This document shows, in pieces, positions 1-7,465 of a stretch of DNA of 64,000 nucleotides. A program made the position numbers and the translations under genes. Below the pieces are notes generated by a model. It was given only the letters and a program-made list of their open reading frames with translations. It was not told the DNA's origin and did no database searches. The DNA comes from Hahella sp. KA22 (lineage in GTDB: Bacteria > Pseudomonadota > Gammaproteobacteria > Pseudomonadales > Oleiphilaceae). Every line of letters begins with the position of its first letter. The first letter of the stretch is position 1. The stretch covers positions 3,799,501-3,863,500 of the forward strand of contig NZ_CP035490.1 in NCBI RefSeq assembly GCF_004135205.1, in the 5' to 3' direction.

Positions 1-2
1 TT

Positions 3-173
3 GTATCCTTAATCGCTGTATTCAGTGTCGCCGCGCCAGTCAGCGCGCAGTCCATCGCTGCGACGGAAGCGAACAGCGCTGCAACCGTCGCGGATGTCAT
101 TGGCGTCAGCGAACATCATTACTACATCATCTGCATCGCTTATACCTGCTATAAGATCCCCATTCCTCATTGA
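3..173 (+). CDS. C-terminal part of a small secreted protein, cut by the window edge
   Basis: An open frame enters from the left edge and stops at the TGA at 171-173. The visible 56 residues begin with a hydrophobic stretch ending APVSAQS, which looks like the end of a signal peptide with an AxA-type cleavage site. A short Ala/Ser/Val-rich mature part follows, ending HHYYIICIAYTCYKIPIPH with two cysteines among aromatic residues. No family is recognised. The mature product would be only about 37 residues, which is small for a secreted protein. The start codon lies outside the window, so the true length is unknown. Confidence 0.45.
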   Translation, partial: VSLIAVFSVAAPVSAQSIAATEANSAATVADVIGVSEHHYYIICIAYTCYKIPIPH

Positions 174-288
174 AAGGGGGGAACTGGGCGTGTACAGCCT
201 AAGCTAATGCACGTGACGGTTAAGGATGGGAAACCATCCTTAACTTTTGTATGGTGAGGACGCCCGATTCAACCGGCGCGGAGAGCAA

Positions 289-567
289 ATGTCCAAAGTG
301 ATTCTCAAGGGATATATTATTGTCCCCCATGAAGATTTAAGCGTTGTAGAACAGGCGCTGTCCACCCATATACAACTGACGCTTGCAGAAGCGGGTTGTC
401 TGGTCTTTCAAGTCACGCAGCATGACCGCGACCCCAATCGATTCGATGTCTATGAAGAATTCGTGGATAGGGCCGCCTTTAACGCACACCAGGCCAGAGT
501 GAAAAACTCCCATTGGGGCGGAGTGACCCTCAACGTTGCAAGGCATTACGAAATCTGCGAGGAATGA
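289..567 (+). CDS. ABM-domain (antibiotic biosynthesis monooxygenase-like) small protein
   Basis: This 92-residue protein fits the ABM/YgiN dimeric alpha-beta barrel family, whose members include small quinol or polyketide monooxygenases. Family traits seen are KGYIIVPHEDLSVVEQAL near the N-terminus, the EAGCLVFQVTQ strand, FDVYEEFVDRAAFNAHQ in the middle and a short C-terminal strand (VTLNVARHYEI). The start is the ATG at 289, with GGAG about 5 bases upstream; a TTG at 247 in the same frame has no better signal. It converges on the LysR gene, leaving about 30 bp between stops. The substrate cannot be read from the sequence. Confidence 0.8.
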   Translation: MSKVILKGYIIVPHEDLSVVEQALSTHIQLTLAEAGCLVFQVTQHDRDPNRFDVYEEFVDRAAFNAHQARVKNSHWGGVTLNVARHYEICEE

Positions 568-597
568 ATCACTGCACAATTTTTTCGAGGCGATAGT

Positions 598-1500
598 CTA
601 TTTCGAGGCGATAGCGATCAGCATCTGGCGAAGCCATAAACTTCCAGGGTCGGCGTCGTCTCGGGGATGCCAGGCCATGACAACTTCGAAGCAGGATTGT
701 TTAAACGGCGCTTCGAACATATCCAGGTCTTCTGCAAATCGAGCAAGAAAACGGCGGGGCAGGGTCGCAATATAGTCTGTTTGCGCGAGAATCAGGGGCG
801 CGAGACTATAGTGCTGTACGGAAATAGCGACGCGCCTTTGCGCGCCCAGCCCATGCAATATGTCATCGATCTTACTCTGGAACCCTCCGCCCATGCCGGA
901 CACCATGAGGTGACCCCAGCGGCAATACTCCTTCACATCGAAGGCTTCCAGCCCCCTCGGGTGGCCTTTGCGTTGCGCTACACAGAACTGGTCTTCGAGC
1001 AGTGTCTGGCGCACTAATGATTCCGGTATGGTCGCAGGCGTAGCCAGCATGAGGTCAACTTGGCCCCCCTCCTGGATGTCTTGCATCAGTGCGGGTCCCA
1101 TCTGACGTATAGCGACTTTCACCCCAGGCCCAGCCTCCCGGCAGACCTGGGCGATGAGATCAACGCAGAGCATGACCGCAAGGTTGTCATTCGCGACAAG
1201 TGTAAAGGTGCGTTGCGCTGTTTGCGGATCGAAAGCCGGCGCTCGCTCGACGAGTTCAGTCAGTGCCCGAATCTCTCGATTCAATGGCTCTTTTAATGCC
1301 TGAGCCCTGGCGGTCAACACCATGCCCCGGCCACTGCTGGCGGGGATGAGCAACGGGTCATCGAATAACTTTCGCAGTCGGGCGAGTTGGGCTGACAGCG
1401 CGGGTTGCGTCATAAACAGCCGCTGAGCCGCTCGCGTGACATTTGCTTCTTCCAGAAGCACAGACAGAGATACCAATAACCCCAAATCCGACGGCCTCAT
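598..1500 (-). CDS. LysR-family transcriptional regulator
   Basis: The 300-residue length is typical of LysR. Residues 1-65 form the winged helix-turn-helix (LGLLVSLSVLLEEANVTRAAQRLFMTQPALSAQLARLRKLF, read in parts), and the rest is the periplasmic-binding-protein-like effector domain (RTFTLVANDNLAVMLCVDLI and so on). It is divergent from the SnoaL-like gene at 1600 across a 99-bp gap. This is the classic arrangement for a LysR protein that controls its divergent neighbour and itself. The effector is unknown. The 3' end faces the ABM gene, which may also be part of its regulon (inference). Confidence 0.93.
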   Translation of the reverse strand: MRPSDLGLLVSLSVLLEEANVTRAAQRLFMTQPALSAQLARLRKLFDDPLLIPASSGRGMVLTARAQALKEPLNREIRALTELVERAPAFDPQTAQRTFTLVANDNLAVMLCVDLIAQVCREAGPGVKVAIRQMGPALMQDIQEGGQVDLMLATPATIPESLVRQTLLEDQFCVAQRKGHPRGLEAFDVKEYCRWGHLMVSGMGGGFQSKIDDILHGLGAQRRVAISVQHYSLAPLILAQTDYIATLPRRFLARFAEDLDMFEAPFKQSCFEVVMAWHPRDDADPGSLWLRQMLIAIASK

Positions 1501-1599
1501 ATAACGCTCTCTTATAGGTGTTAGTCAAACAATCTATTTCAAGCATACCTTAATACCTCCTAAACTGGCTCCACATCAACCTAATCAGGAAAGTTTGAG

Positions 1600-1998
1600 A
1601 TGACTACTTTGGAGCAAAAAATCGCTATCGGTCAGCAGTTTCATGAAGCATTGACCACACAGAACTGGTTGCTGCTGGAGACTTTGCTAACGGATGACGC
1701 CACCTGGACATTGCCAGGCTCGAATGAGGCTTCTGGTTCGGGAATGATTGATGGTCGCGACGCCATACTTGATCAATGTCGATTGATCGTCAGTTATGAC
1801 GTTAATTTCGATCTCAAACACGTCCTTGTCAGTCGCGATAATCTAGCCCTGCAGTTACACAACACCGCTGTGAACGGGACCCGCCGGCTAGATGAACATC
1901 TCGCAACGGTTTGTGTGCTACGAGGTGACAAAATTGCCGCCATTGAGACATTTCTGTCGGATGTGCCGGGTATGAACGCCTTTTTCTCTAAGGACTGA
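1600..1998 (+). CDS. SnoaL-like / NTF2-fold protein
   Basis: The 132-residue protein has the SnoaL/nuclear transport factor 2 layout: an N-terminal helix (TLEQKIAIGQQFHEALTTQNW), then LLTDDATWTLPGS, the IDGRDAILDQC helix and long C-terminal strands ending in a FLSDVPGMNAFF helix. Members include polyketide cyclases, isomerases and many uncharacterised small-molecule binders, so no reaction is assigned. The ATG at 1600 follows AGGAAAG about 8 bases upstream. It is divergently placed from the LysR gene and is the likely target of that regulator. Confidence 0.8.
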   Translation: MTTLEQKIAIGQQFHEALTTQNWLLLETLLTDDATWTLPGSNEASGSGMIDGRDAILDQCRLIVSYDVNFDLKHVLVSRDNLALQLHNTAVNGTRRLDEHLATVCVLRGDKIAAIETFLSDVPGMNAFFSKD

Positions 1999-2108
1999 TA
2001 TTGATGCGGAAACGTTAGGAACGAGGGGCAATGTCTATCAATAGCGGAGACGAGTATGAAAGCGGAAGAGTAAGTAAAGTATGACGATATCGGGCTGGCG
2101 GGGTTGAT

Positions 2109-2222
2109 TACTAATCCGGCAGTCAGACAGCTTCCTGCTCTTTTCCGCAACGACAGGGCCATTACACTCAGGCCCTGTCTCTCGCGGCTTGTCGCTGCAC
2201 ATGTATGCGCCTGCGCGGCGAC
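2109..2222 (+). repeat. Five-hairpin dispersed element, degenerate copy A
   Basis: This is a diverged copy of the element best seen at 10361-10508. It keeps TACTAATCCGGCAG, the CTTCC loop, hairpin 2 (GACAGGGCC at 2152-2160 against GGCCCTGTC at 2171-2179) and a weaker GCGGC/GCTGC hairpin 3. Hairpin 1 has lost its pairing, hairpin 4 is scrambled and the terminal palindrome is missing. It fills most of the gap between the SnoaL-like gene and the stop codon of the leftward gene ending at 2232. Confidence 0.75.
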
Positions 2223-2231
2223 ATTGCTGAA

Positions 2232-3023
2232 TTATAAGTAATCAGAAAACCAGAACTTAACGCTTTTTTCATTAACGCCATATTGGGGCGTCCAAAGGCC
2301 GGTGGGAAATGGCCAGTCTGACCTTATTTGTCTGGATTCATCGCGCTTACTGTTTTCAATATATTCTTCATGGAAGCAAGGGTAATCGGGGACCTTCAAA
2401 ATGCCACAGTATCCGAGAGTAGAGATAAGGCTCCGCCTTTCATCTTTATTGCTTCGCGGGAGTTTGAGCGATTTTTCTACACTTGAGAGGCTTCCCTCCC
2501 TTAAATACGATATTTCATCTATAAGCTTTTTAAGCAAATCAATATCTTTAGAGGTAGGCTCTGGAATGTTTTCATTAGTGAATAGTTGTAAGTCCAGCCA
2601 TATGTAAACAGGCTCTAAATGCCTCACTCCGCCAAATTTGACTCTTTCAAAATTCAGCACATTCAGGTCAAATGGCTCACTGGAGTCAAATTCCGAGCAT
2701 ATCAGGCAATACCCATCCTTATCAGCGCTTATTGTGTGCTGGGGTAGCTTTATGCCCGAAGCATAGCTGGCTAATGCGGAACGCAAATCAAGTCTTCTTG
2801 AAGTGAGGCTGGAAATGAAGGCTTTTACTACAAGATCCTTGTTGACGCTGTCGATAGCCTTAACCGCGTTTTTAACAATTTCATCATGGGACATCGAAAC
2901 GGGGTCAAACATTACACCTTTAGACTTGGCATATTCAAAATCTTCAGGGGAAGGCTCGCTTTTATTCCAACCGGATGAACTCCAGTATGTGTCTATAAGT
3001 ATATTGGTGGATGACTTGTCCAT
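2232..3023 (-). CDS. Hypothetical protein with C-terminal aromatic-rich domain
   Basis: This 263-residue soluble protein is not recognised. It opens with MDKSSTNILIDTYWSSSGW. A mid-region CLICSEFDS segment sits between helices, and the C-terminal third is rich in aromatic residues, Cys and Pro (TLGYCGILKVPDYPCF, DWPFPTGLWTPQ, VKFWFSDYL). No signal peptide or membrane segment is seen. The base composition is more AT-rich than the flanking genes, which suggests acquisition. Size, solubility and solitary placement would suit an orphan immunity protein, but nothing proves that. Confidence 0.65.
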   Translation of the reverse strand: MDKSSTNILIDTYWSSSGWNKSEPSPEDFEYAKSKGVMFDPVSMSHDEIVKNAVKAIDSVNKDLVVKAFISSLTSRRLDLRSALASYASGIKLPQHTISADKDGYCLICSEFDSSEPFDLNVLNFERVKFGGVRHLEPVYIWLDLQLFTNENIPEPTSKDIDLLKKLIDEISYLREGSLSSVEKSLKLPRSNKDERRSLISTLGYCGILKVPDYPCFHEEYIENSKRDESRQIRSDWPFPTGLWTPQYGVNEKSVKFWFSDYL

Positions 3024-3210
3024 TTTTATTCTGCTATGAAATATATTTTAATTGTCTAAGGTGCTATTAACTTATTATAAATTATAGTGGGCATTCTAAA
3101 GTGAAAAAATCTGTTCTATTATATTTTTCAAAAAACACTTTTTCTTTTGTCCTGAGGCATATAACCTTGACGGAGATTGAAGTCTGTGACAAGAGCTAAC
3201 AAGGTAATCG

Positions 3211-3531
3211 ATGAACATCGTAGATAAAGTAAAAAGAAAAGACGCCATCCGTAAATATATTGGCGTATTGGGCCCCGAGCTGAGAAAGCGGCACGACAAG
3301 AAGAAATTCTACAGCGGCGACGAAGTAAAACAGGCCCTGGCCGCCCTGGAGTTGTCCGACAAATTTATCTCCTTCGCATTGGCGCTCTATTGCAGCAAAG
3401 ACGAATACGAAAAAGCCATGCCGCAACCCGGCGGCAAAGTCATGAACTACGCCGAAGCCAAGACCATCGCGCTGAATATCGCGCTGGCGGGGAGCGCGTT
3501 GGGCAGTGGTAGTGACGAGCAAGAAGCCTAG
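3211..3531 (+). CDS. Small basic hypothetical protein (DUF6559-like)
   Basis: This 106-residue cytoplasmic protein has a basic N-terminus (VDKVKRKDAIRKYIGVLGPELRKRHDKKKFYS). A helical middle (GDEVKQALAALELSDKFISFALALYCSKDEYEK) and a flexible Gly/Ser/Glu tail follow. From memory the pattern resembles DUF6559, a family of unknown function; this was not tested by a search. The ATG at 3211 follows AAGGT at suitable spacing. Its neighbour downstream is an ATP-grasp protein on the same strand, 82 bp away, so the two may be co-transcribed. Confidence 0.65.
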   Translation: MNIVDKVKRKDAIRKYIGVLGPELRKRHDKKKFYSGDEVKQALAALELSDKFISFALALYCSKDEYEKAMPQPGGKVMNYAEAKTIALNIALAGSALGSGSDEQEA

Positions 3532-3613
3532 GCGAAACCATTGAAGTAGATAGGTGCAACAGCGCGGGCTTATTTATAGCGTAAGCATCGGCTTGCCCCT
3601 CACAAGGCTGAAT

Positions 3614-4381
3614 ATGACTCAAACAATCACAAAATTTAAGGACGCCTTTGTTCAAGAGCAGGGCAATGGGCGTTTGAACGACGAGGCGAAGCTGGTCGTC
3701 GAGTACCTGGAGTCTAACGACGTCGAGATCACGTTTTTTACGGATAAGTTTATCCGCCGCCGCAGCTTGGATCTGACGCCGCAATCCTTGGTCATGGCGG
3801 ATATTCCTTGTATGCATGGCGCCATGAAACAGTTGGGAATCAATATCCCGGTTGCAAACTCCTATCCTGCATCGTTGAAACAATATCTGCGCCGCAGTGT
3901 ATGGGAATCGGAGCTGTCACAGCTGCTCGCCGAAATAATGAACGGTCTGTCAGCGCCAGTTTTCGCAAAGCCTGGCGATACGCAAAAGAAGTTTACTGGC
4001 AGAGTATTTGAATCAATGGCTGATTTGTATTTCGTTTCAGAATGCTCAAAGAAGACGCGAATCTTATGCAGTGATGTCGTGCGCTGGGTGTCTGAATATC
4101 GAGTCTATGTTGTAGACTCTGAAATAGTCGATATCTCGCATTATGCCGGGAAAGCTGACGTCGCTCTCGACGAAGCGGTTGTGAGCGCCGCCATCCAGGC
4201 GTTGGGCCGAGCCGGTGAATCCTACGCGGGCTATGGCATTGATTTCGGCGTATTGGATACTGGCGAAACGGCATTGATAGAGATGAACGATGGATACGGT
4301 TTGGGCGCTTACAATATCTCCGCCCAGGATTATGGGCGGTTAGTGACAGCACGTTGGGCTGAAATTGTCGCAACCCTCTAA
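3614..4381 (+). CDS. ATP-grasp domain protein (R2K / DUF4343-like)
   Basis: The 255-residue product has the short ATP-grasp layout of the R2K-type clade. There is an N-terminal alpha/beta part (VEYLESNDVEITFFTDKFIRRR), then a conserved FAKPGDTQKKFTGRVF loop with nucleotide-contacting lysines. Next come an RVYVVDSEIVDISHYAG segment and a metal-binding end (ALIEMNDGYGLGAYNI, with Glu and Asn as Mg-ATP ligands). Relatives catalyse ATP-dependent carboxylate-amine ligation, often of peptides; the substrate here is unknown. The ATG at 3614 is preferred over an in-frame GTG at 3554 because it begins the conserved region, though neither has a strong ribosome site. Confidence 0.8.
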   Translation: MTQTITKFKDAFVQEQGNGRLNDEAKLVVEYLESNDVEITFFTDKFIRRRSLDLTPQSLVMADIPCMHGAMKQLGINIPVANSYPASLKQYLRRSVWESELSQLLAEIMNGLSAPVFAKPGDTQKKFTGRVFESMADLYFVSECSKKTRILCSDVVRWVSEYRVYVVDSEIVDISHYAGKADVALDEAVVSAAIQALGRAGESYAGYGIDFGVLDTGETALIEMNDGYGLGAYNISAQDYGRLVTARWAEIVATL

Positions 4382-4514
4382 AGTTGAAACCTGCGGCGAT
4401 AACGTCAGGAGAGAAAGTGTTGGCAGAGTAGTTACCTCAGCATCAACTCTCTTGCTCCGCGCGACTTCATAAGATATATCTGTTGTCTGAGGCGATGTTG
4501 AATGGAGATTAAGA

Positions 4515-4787
4515 ATGATTTCATGGGCGGCCATTGTAATAGGACTGTTAACGTCTTTCTGCTTCACGGACTTGAGGTCATCATCAGTGATCGAAAGCGA
4601 AGTGTGCCCGGCGCTATTCCTACTTTTTGTATTCTATCTCATAGTTAGAATCACTTTTAGTCTTGACCGGCGTGAGGGGGCTGGCGGTGGAATGGTTGCG
4701 GGAGTCTATGTGTTAGGGGATTCGAGCCATGCCGGCGGTGGAGCGGACTCCTGCGGTAGTAGTGATGGCGGATGCAGTGGGTCATAG
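4515..4787 (+). CDS. Small membrane protein with Gly/Ser/Cys-rich tail, paralogue 1
   Basis: This 90-residue protein starts MISWAAIVIGLLTSFCFTDL and has two hydrophobic segments (about residues 4-20 and 32-48) around a short polar loop. Its C-terminal tail is low in complexity (GGGADSCGSSDGGCSGS). It is the first of three tandem relatives, the others being at 4827 and 5497. All share MISW, the FTDL motif, a VCPxL or ICPxL segment before the second helix and a Gly-rich end. It is the most diverged of the three. The function is unknown; glycine-rich tails on small membrane proteins occur elsewhere but have no common role. Confidence 0.65.
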   Translation: MISWAAIVIGLLTSFCFTDLRSSSVIESEVCPALFLLFVFYLIVRITFSLDRREGAGGGMVAGVYVLGDSSHAGGGADSCGSSDGGCSGS

Positions 4788-4826
4788 TGGTTGCGCCGTG
4801 TTATTAGCGATATTGAGGCGATAGAT

Positions 4827-5075
4827 ATGATTTCATGGATCGTTAACATAGGCGGATTATGTCTGTTTTACTATTTCACCGATTTGACGCCTCAGTCGGT
4901 GTTCGCAAGCGTTATTTGTCCCATCCTGGTCACGTTGTTTTTGATCTCCACAGCGGTAAAAATCGCCTTATCCACCTCGGGTTATTCCGGCGGCCGCTAC
5001 TCCAGTGATGGCGGAGGCGGCTTCTATGGCGGAGATGGGGGATGCGGCGGCGATGGAGGGGGCGGGGACTGCTAG
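4827..5075 (+). CDS. Small membrane protein with Gly/Asp/Ser tail, paralogue 2
   Basis: The 82-residue product begins MISWIVNIGGLCLFYYFTDL and has two membrane helices, then a tail of Gly, Ser, Asp and Tyr ending GGDGGGGDC. The ATG at 4827 is chosen because it aligns exactly with the start of paralogue 3; an upstream TTG at 4791 is in frame. Nucleotide similarity to the 5497 copy runs through the whole gene and about 60 bp past the stop, into a scrap of the 3' end of an AraC gene. This shows a segmental duplication rather than independent acquisition. Confidence 0.7.
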   Translation: MISWIVNIGGLCLFYYFTDLTPQSVFASVICPILVTLFLISTAVKIALSTSGYSGGRYSSDGGGGFYGGDGGCGGDGGGGDC

Positions 5076-5095
5076 GCTCTCTAGAAACCCCTTCT

Positions 5096-5136
5096 GGCTT
5101 ATCTTTGTTTCGGCGAGTAACCGTAATACTTGCGAA
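5096..5136 (-). pseudogene. Relic of the 3' end of an AraC-family gene
   Basis: On the minus strand this stretch reads IRKYYGYSPKQR then stop. It matches the last residues of the AraC-like gene at 5760 (FRKYYGYSPKDS, stop) in sequence and in position relative to its small membrane-protein neighbour. Similarity ends abruptly at about 5137, where unrelated sequence begins. It is therefore a duplicated, truncated gene end left after the tandem duplication. Confidence 0.75.
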
Positions 5137-5171
5137 TCGAAAAGGAAGGTAAGTATCCAGAAGGATTGTAT

Positions 5172-5365
5172 ATGTATTACCTCAGTCGCGAATGGGGAAA
5201 GAGCCCGGAACAACAGGCGGAGATCTTCGCTAATATCCTCTATCGATTTCCCGACTACGCCCCGGCCTTGCAAAAACTTGCGGGCCTGACCCTGAGTCAC
5301 CCACGGACATTGAACTCCTCGCCAAACGCACCTTGGGCATGTTGGTGAAACAGCAAGGGCAGTGA
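5172..5365 (+). pseudogene. Frameshifted C-terminal fragment of a TPR-like protein
   Basis: The frame from the ATG at 5172 (AAGGA six bases upstream) reads MYYLSREWGKSPEQQAEIF and then ANILYRFPDYAPALQKLAGL, which has a TPR-like helical pattern. From about 5288 the coding signal moves to another frame, reading DPESPTDIELLAKRTLGML and ending at the TGA at 5363-5365. The original frame instead runs into a poorly coding end at 5348. Joined, the two frames give a coherent 64-residue C-terminus. The reading also continues upstream of the ATG (KEGKYPEGLY), so this is probably the end of a longer gene that has lost its front. Confidence 0.55.
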
Positions 5366-5496
5366 CGTGATGGGCGCCGCATGAAAAGATGCGCCGTCGC
5401 GACCTTGAAGTTTTGCTGTTTACCGCTTGGTTACCTGGCGGCCGATATCCTCTAAAGTTAGACTCACGGCCAACCTGATAGTTATGTGGAGGCGAT

Positions 5497-5742
5497 ATGA
5501 TTTCATGGGTAGTTAACGTAGTTGGATTATGCCTGTCCTTCTACTTCACGGATCTTACGTCCCCGTCTGTTTTTGCAAGCACCATTTGTCCTATTCTGGT
5601 TGCGCTGTTTTTAATCTCTATTGCATTGAAAACCGCTTTATCCACCAATGGCTCTCGTGCTTACTCCCGCGATGGCGGAGATGGAGGCGGTGGCTTCTTT
5701 GGCGGCGACGGGGGAGGCGATGGAGGCGGTGGCGGGGACTGA
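5497..5742 (+). CDS. Small membrane protein with Gly/Asp tail, paralogue 3
   Basis: The 81-residue protein (MISWVVNVVGLCLSFYFTDL) has two hydrophobic helices separated by TSPSVFASTICP, then a Gly/Asp-rich tail ending GGDGGGGGD. The ATG at 5497 has GGAGG five bases upstream, the best ribosome site of the three paralogues. The stop lies 17 bp from the convergent AraC-like gene end. Tail length and the presence of cysteine vary among the three copies while the helices are conserved, suggesting the membrane part carries the conserved function (inference). Confidence 0.72.
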   Translation: MISWVVNVVGLCLSFYFTDLTSPSVFASTICPILVALFLISIALKTALSTNGSRAYSRDGGDGGGGFFGGDGGGDGGGGGD

Positions 5743-5759
5743 GAGGAAAACCCCGGCTG

Positions 5760-6176
5760 TTAACTATCTTTCGGCGAATAGCCGTAATACTTGCGAAAAG
5801 CTGCGCTGAAGTTCTCCGGGTGTCGATAGCCCACGGTGTAGGCGGTCCAGGCGACTTGCTTGCCCGCTTGCAACAGGGCTTTGGCGCGCTGCATTTTCAA
5901 CTCCAGTAATTTCCTTCCCGGCGAGACGCCGAAATAGTGGCGAAATCCGGTTTTAAACCGATACTCGCTCATTCCCACCTGGGCGCTCAGAAAAGCGATG
6001 GACAACGGCTGGTCCATCGCGCTTTGCATAAGGTCCACTGCACGCTCCAGTTTGCGGATGTCTTCAGACTGCATGTCACAGGGGGCAGGGAAGCGCTGGC
6101 GTAGATGAATCAGACTGAATCCATCCTCCAGTCGATAATGCGCGCGCTCAGGTTGGGACCGACACGATCGCGCCAG
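5760..6176 (-). pseudogene. AraC-family regulator, N-terminally truncated
   Basis: The C-terminal 104 residues form a complete AraC double helix-turn-helix: LERAVDLMQSAMDQPLSI, LSAQVGMSEYRFKTGFRHYFG, KLLELKMQRAKALLQ and VGYRHPENFSAAFRKYYGYSP. The frame stays open and protein-like upstream (RAHYRLEDGFSLIHLRQRF) to a stop just above 6176. Only about 35 residues of the effector domain survive, against 200 or so in PchR-type relatives, and there is no convincing start codon. A DNA-binding stub could still be made from the ATG at 6074. The upstream neighbour is also broken, so a deletion probably joined two damaged genes here. Confidence 0.7.
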
Positions 6177-6234
6177 TCAGGGACTGAGCAGGGCTCACCC
6201 TTTATCACAGTGATTGCTCCTAATGGCATAGGGG

Positions 6235-6794
6235 GTGGCGCGGCAGTACTTCGCCCCGGATGTTGAAGACAGTCTCGCCTCCGCCTGGGAATTTCGTTTT
6301 GACGTACTGAAAACCGCCGCCGACGCGATGACGCGAGACCTGCAGAGCGTAGAAGAGGCGCAGGAAAATACCACCCACGCTACCGACGCCGGATGGGCCG
6401 CAGCGCCGCAGGGATGGCGGACAGAATCGAAGTGCTGGAGGGCGATCTGGAGACAGACGCGTTCGGTGACGGCTACGCTTTGATTTGGTGTTCGTCCGTT
6501 CTGCATTTCATTCATGACCGAGTCGCCTTTCTCAAGAGAGTGAAAGACGCTCTGGCGCCGGGAGGCGTGTTTATCTGCGCTCACGGCGAGCGTTCCAACG
6601 ACCCCGGCCGCAACTCAGAGCTGCTGCCTTTCTATCTGCCCATGCTTCTGCGAGGTTGTTTTGTCCCTGAACAGGGAGAAGTGAGGGCGTTGCTGGTTGA
6701 GGCGGGTTTCTCCGTCGTTCAATCCGCTGGGCGCCGCCACTTCGCTTTGGCGCCTGTTGAGGTCATGCTGGCGCGTAAGGAGCCGAGGGCTTGA
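6235..6794 (+). pseudogene. Class I SAM-dependent methyltransferase, 5' end damaged
   Basis: From 6393 the frame encodes a methyltransferase C-terminal half: AGMADRIEVLEGDLETDAF (motif II region), ALIWCSSVLHFIHDRVAFL (motif IV/V), VKDALAPGGVFICAHGER (post-motif V) and a C-terminal domain. The SAM-binding motif I (DxGxGxG) that should precede it is absent. The sequence upstream (6235-6392) is open only in a different frame and does not resemble the missing part. A deletion or rearrangement has removed the N-terminal half, so activity is unlikely. Confidence 0.65.
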
Positions 6795-6827
6795 CGGATT
6801 TATAGGCTGCTGCAAAGGCGGCCTCTG

Positions 6828-6882
6828 TTTTTTCTTTTCTCTTCCTCTTTCTCTTTCTCTCTCTCTCTTTCTTTTTCTCCCT
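6828..6882 (+). repeat. Pure polypyrimidine tract
   Basis: Fifty-five consecutive C/T bases, mostly CTTT and CT units, lie just after the methyltransferase relic and before the AT-rich leader of the aerolysin gene. Such tracts are prone to slippage. On the complementary strand it is a polypurine run. No function can be read from it. Confidence 0.85.
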
Positions 6883-7465
6883 GATCCCCTCTCTGAATTT
6901 TTCTTCCGCTAAAGTGAAGTTTAGTCATTTCATCGTCGCCGCTTTCCTCGCGTTTTTATTGTTTGGATCAATAAATGAACGACTTGAGCTCAAGTTACAT
7001 ATTGAAACAAGTTATATATTGTTATGAAATGCTTTTCATGGCGCGTCAGATAACTCCGTGTGATTGATAATTTAAATTTTAATGTTTGTTCTATGGGTAT
7101 GGTTGATGAACGTAATCTGTCTATCTGGACAAGTTTTATTGAACGTCGATTAATTAATTCTTATGAATATTCAATAAGTTAAATATTTCGAACTGTAATA
7201 GTTATCTTGTTGGTAAATTAGATGTGACTTAATTAGGTTTTTTGAATGTCAATAGGTATTAGACTAAAGGCTAATTTTCTGATTATTTTTTGATTGATTA
7301 ACTGAATTCGCGTTTATTTGTTTGGATGGAAAGACTGCTGAAATTGACCATATGTATTAATCAAATAAACCACAGCATAGGCCTAATGATAGATATATAG
7401 AGTTGTTTTGGCGAGTCGTTCTCTAAATGAGTAAAAGGACGATAAATAAATATAAGGACCTACTT
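6883..7465. other. AT-rich non-coding leader of the aerolysin gene
   Basis: No coding sequence is seen in these 580 bp, which are far richer in A and T than the surroundings. It contains a short hairpin (TTTATTG at 6955-6961 with CAATAAA at 6969-6975) and a wider inverted repeat (GTTTATTTG at 7312-7320 with CAAATAAAC at 7362-7370) about 95 bp before the toxin start. These could be regulator sites. The composition suggests the leader came with the toxin gene. Confidence 0.5.
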
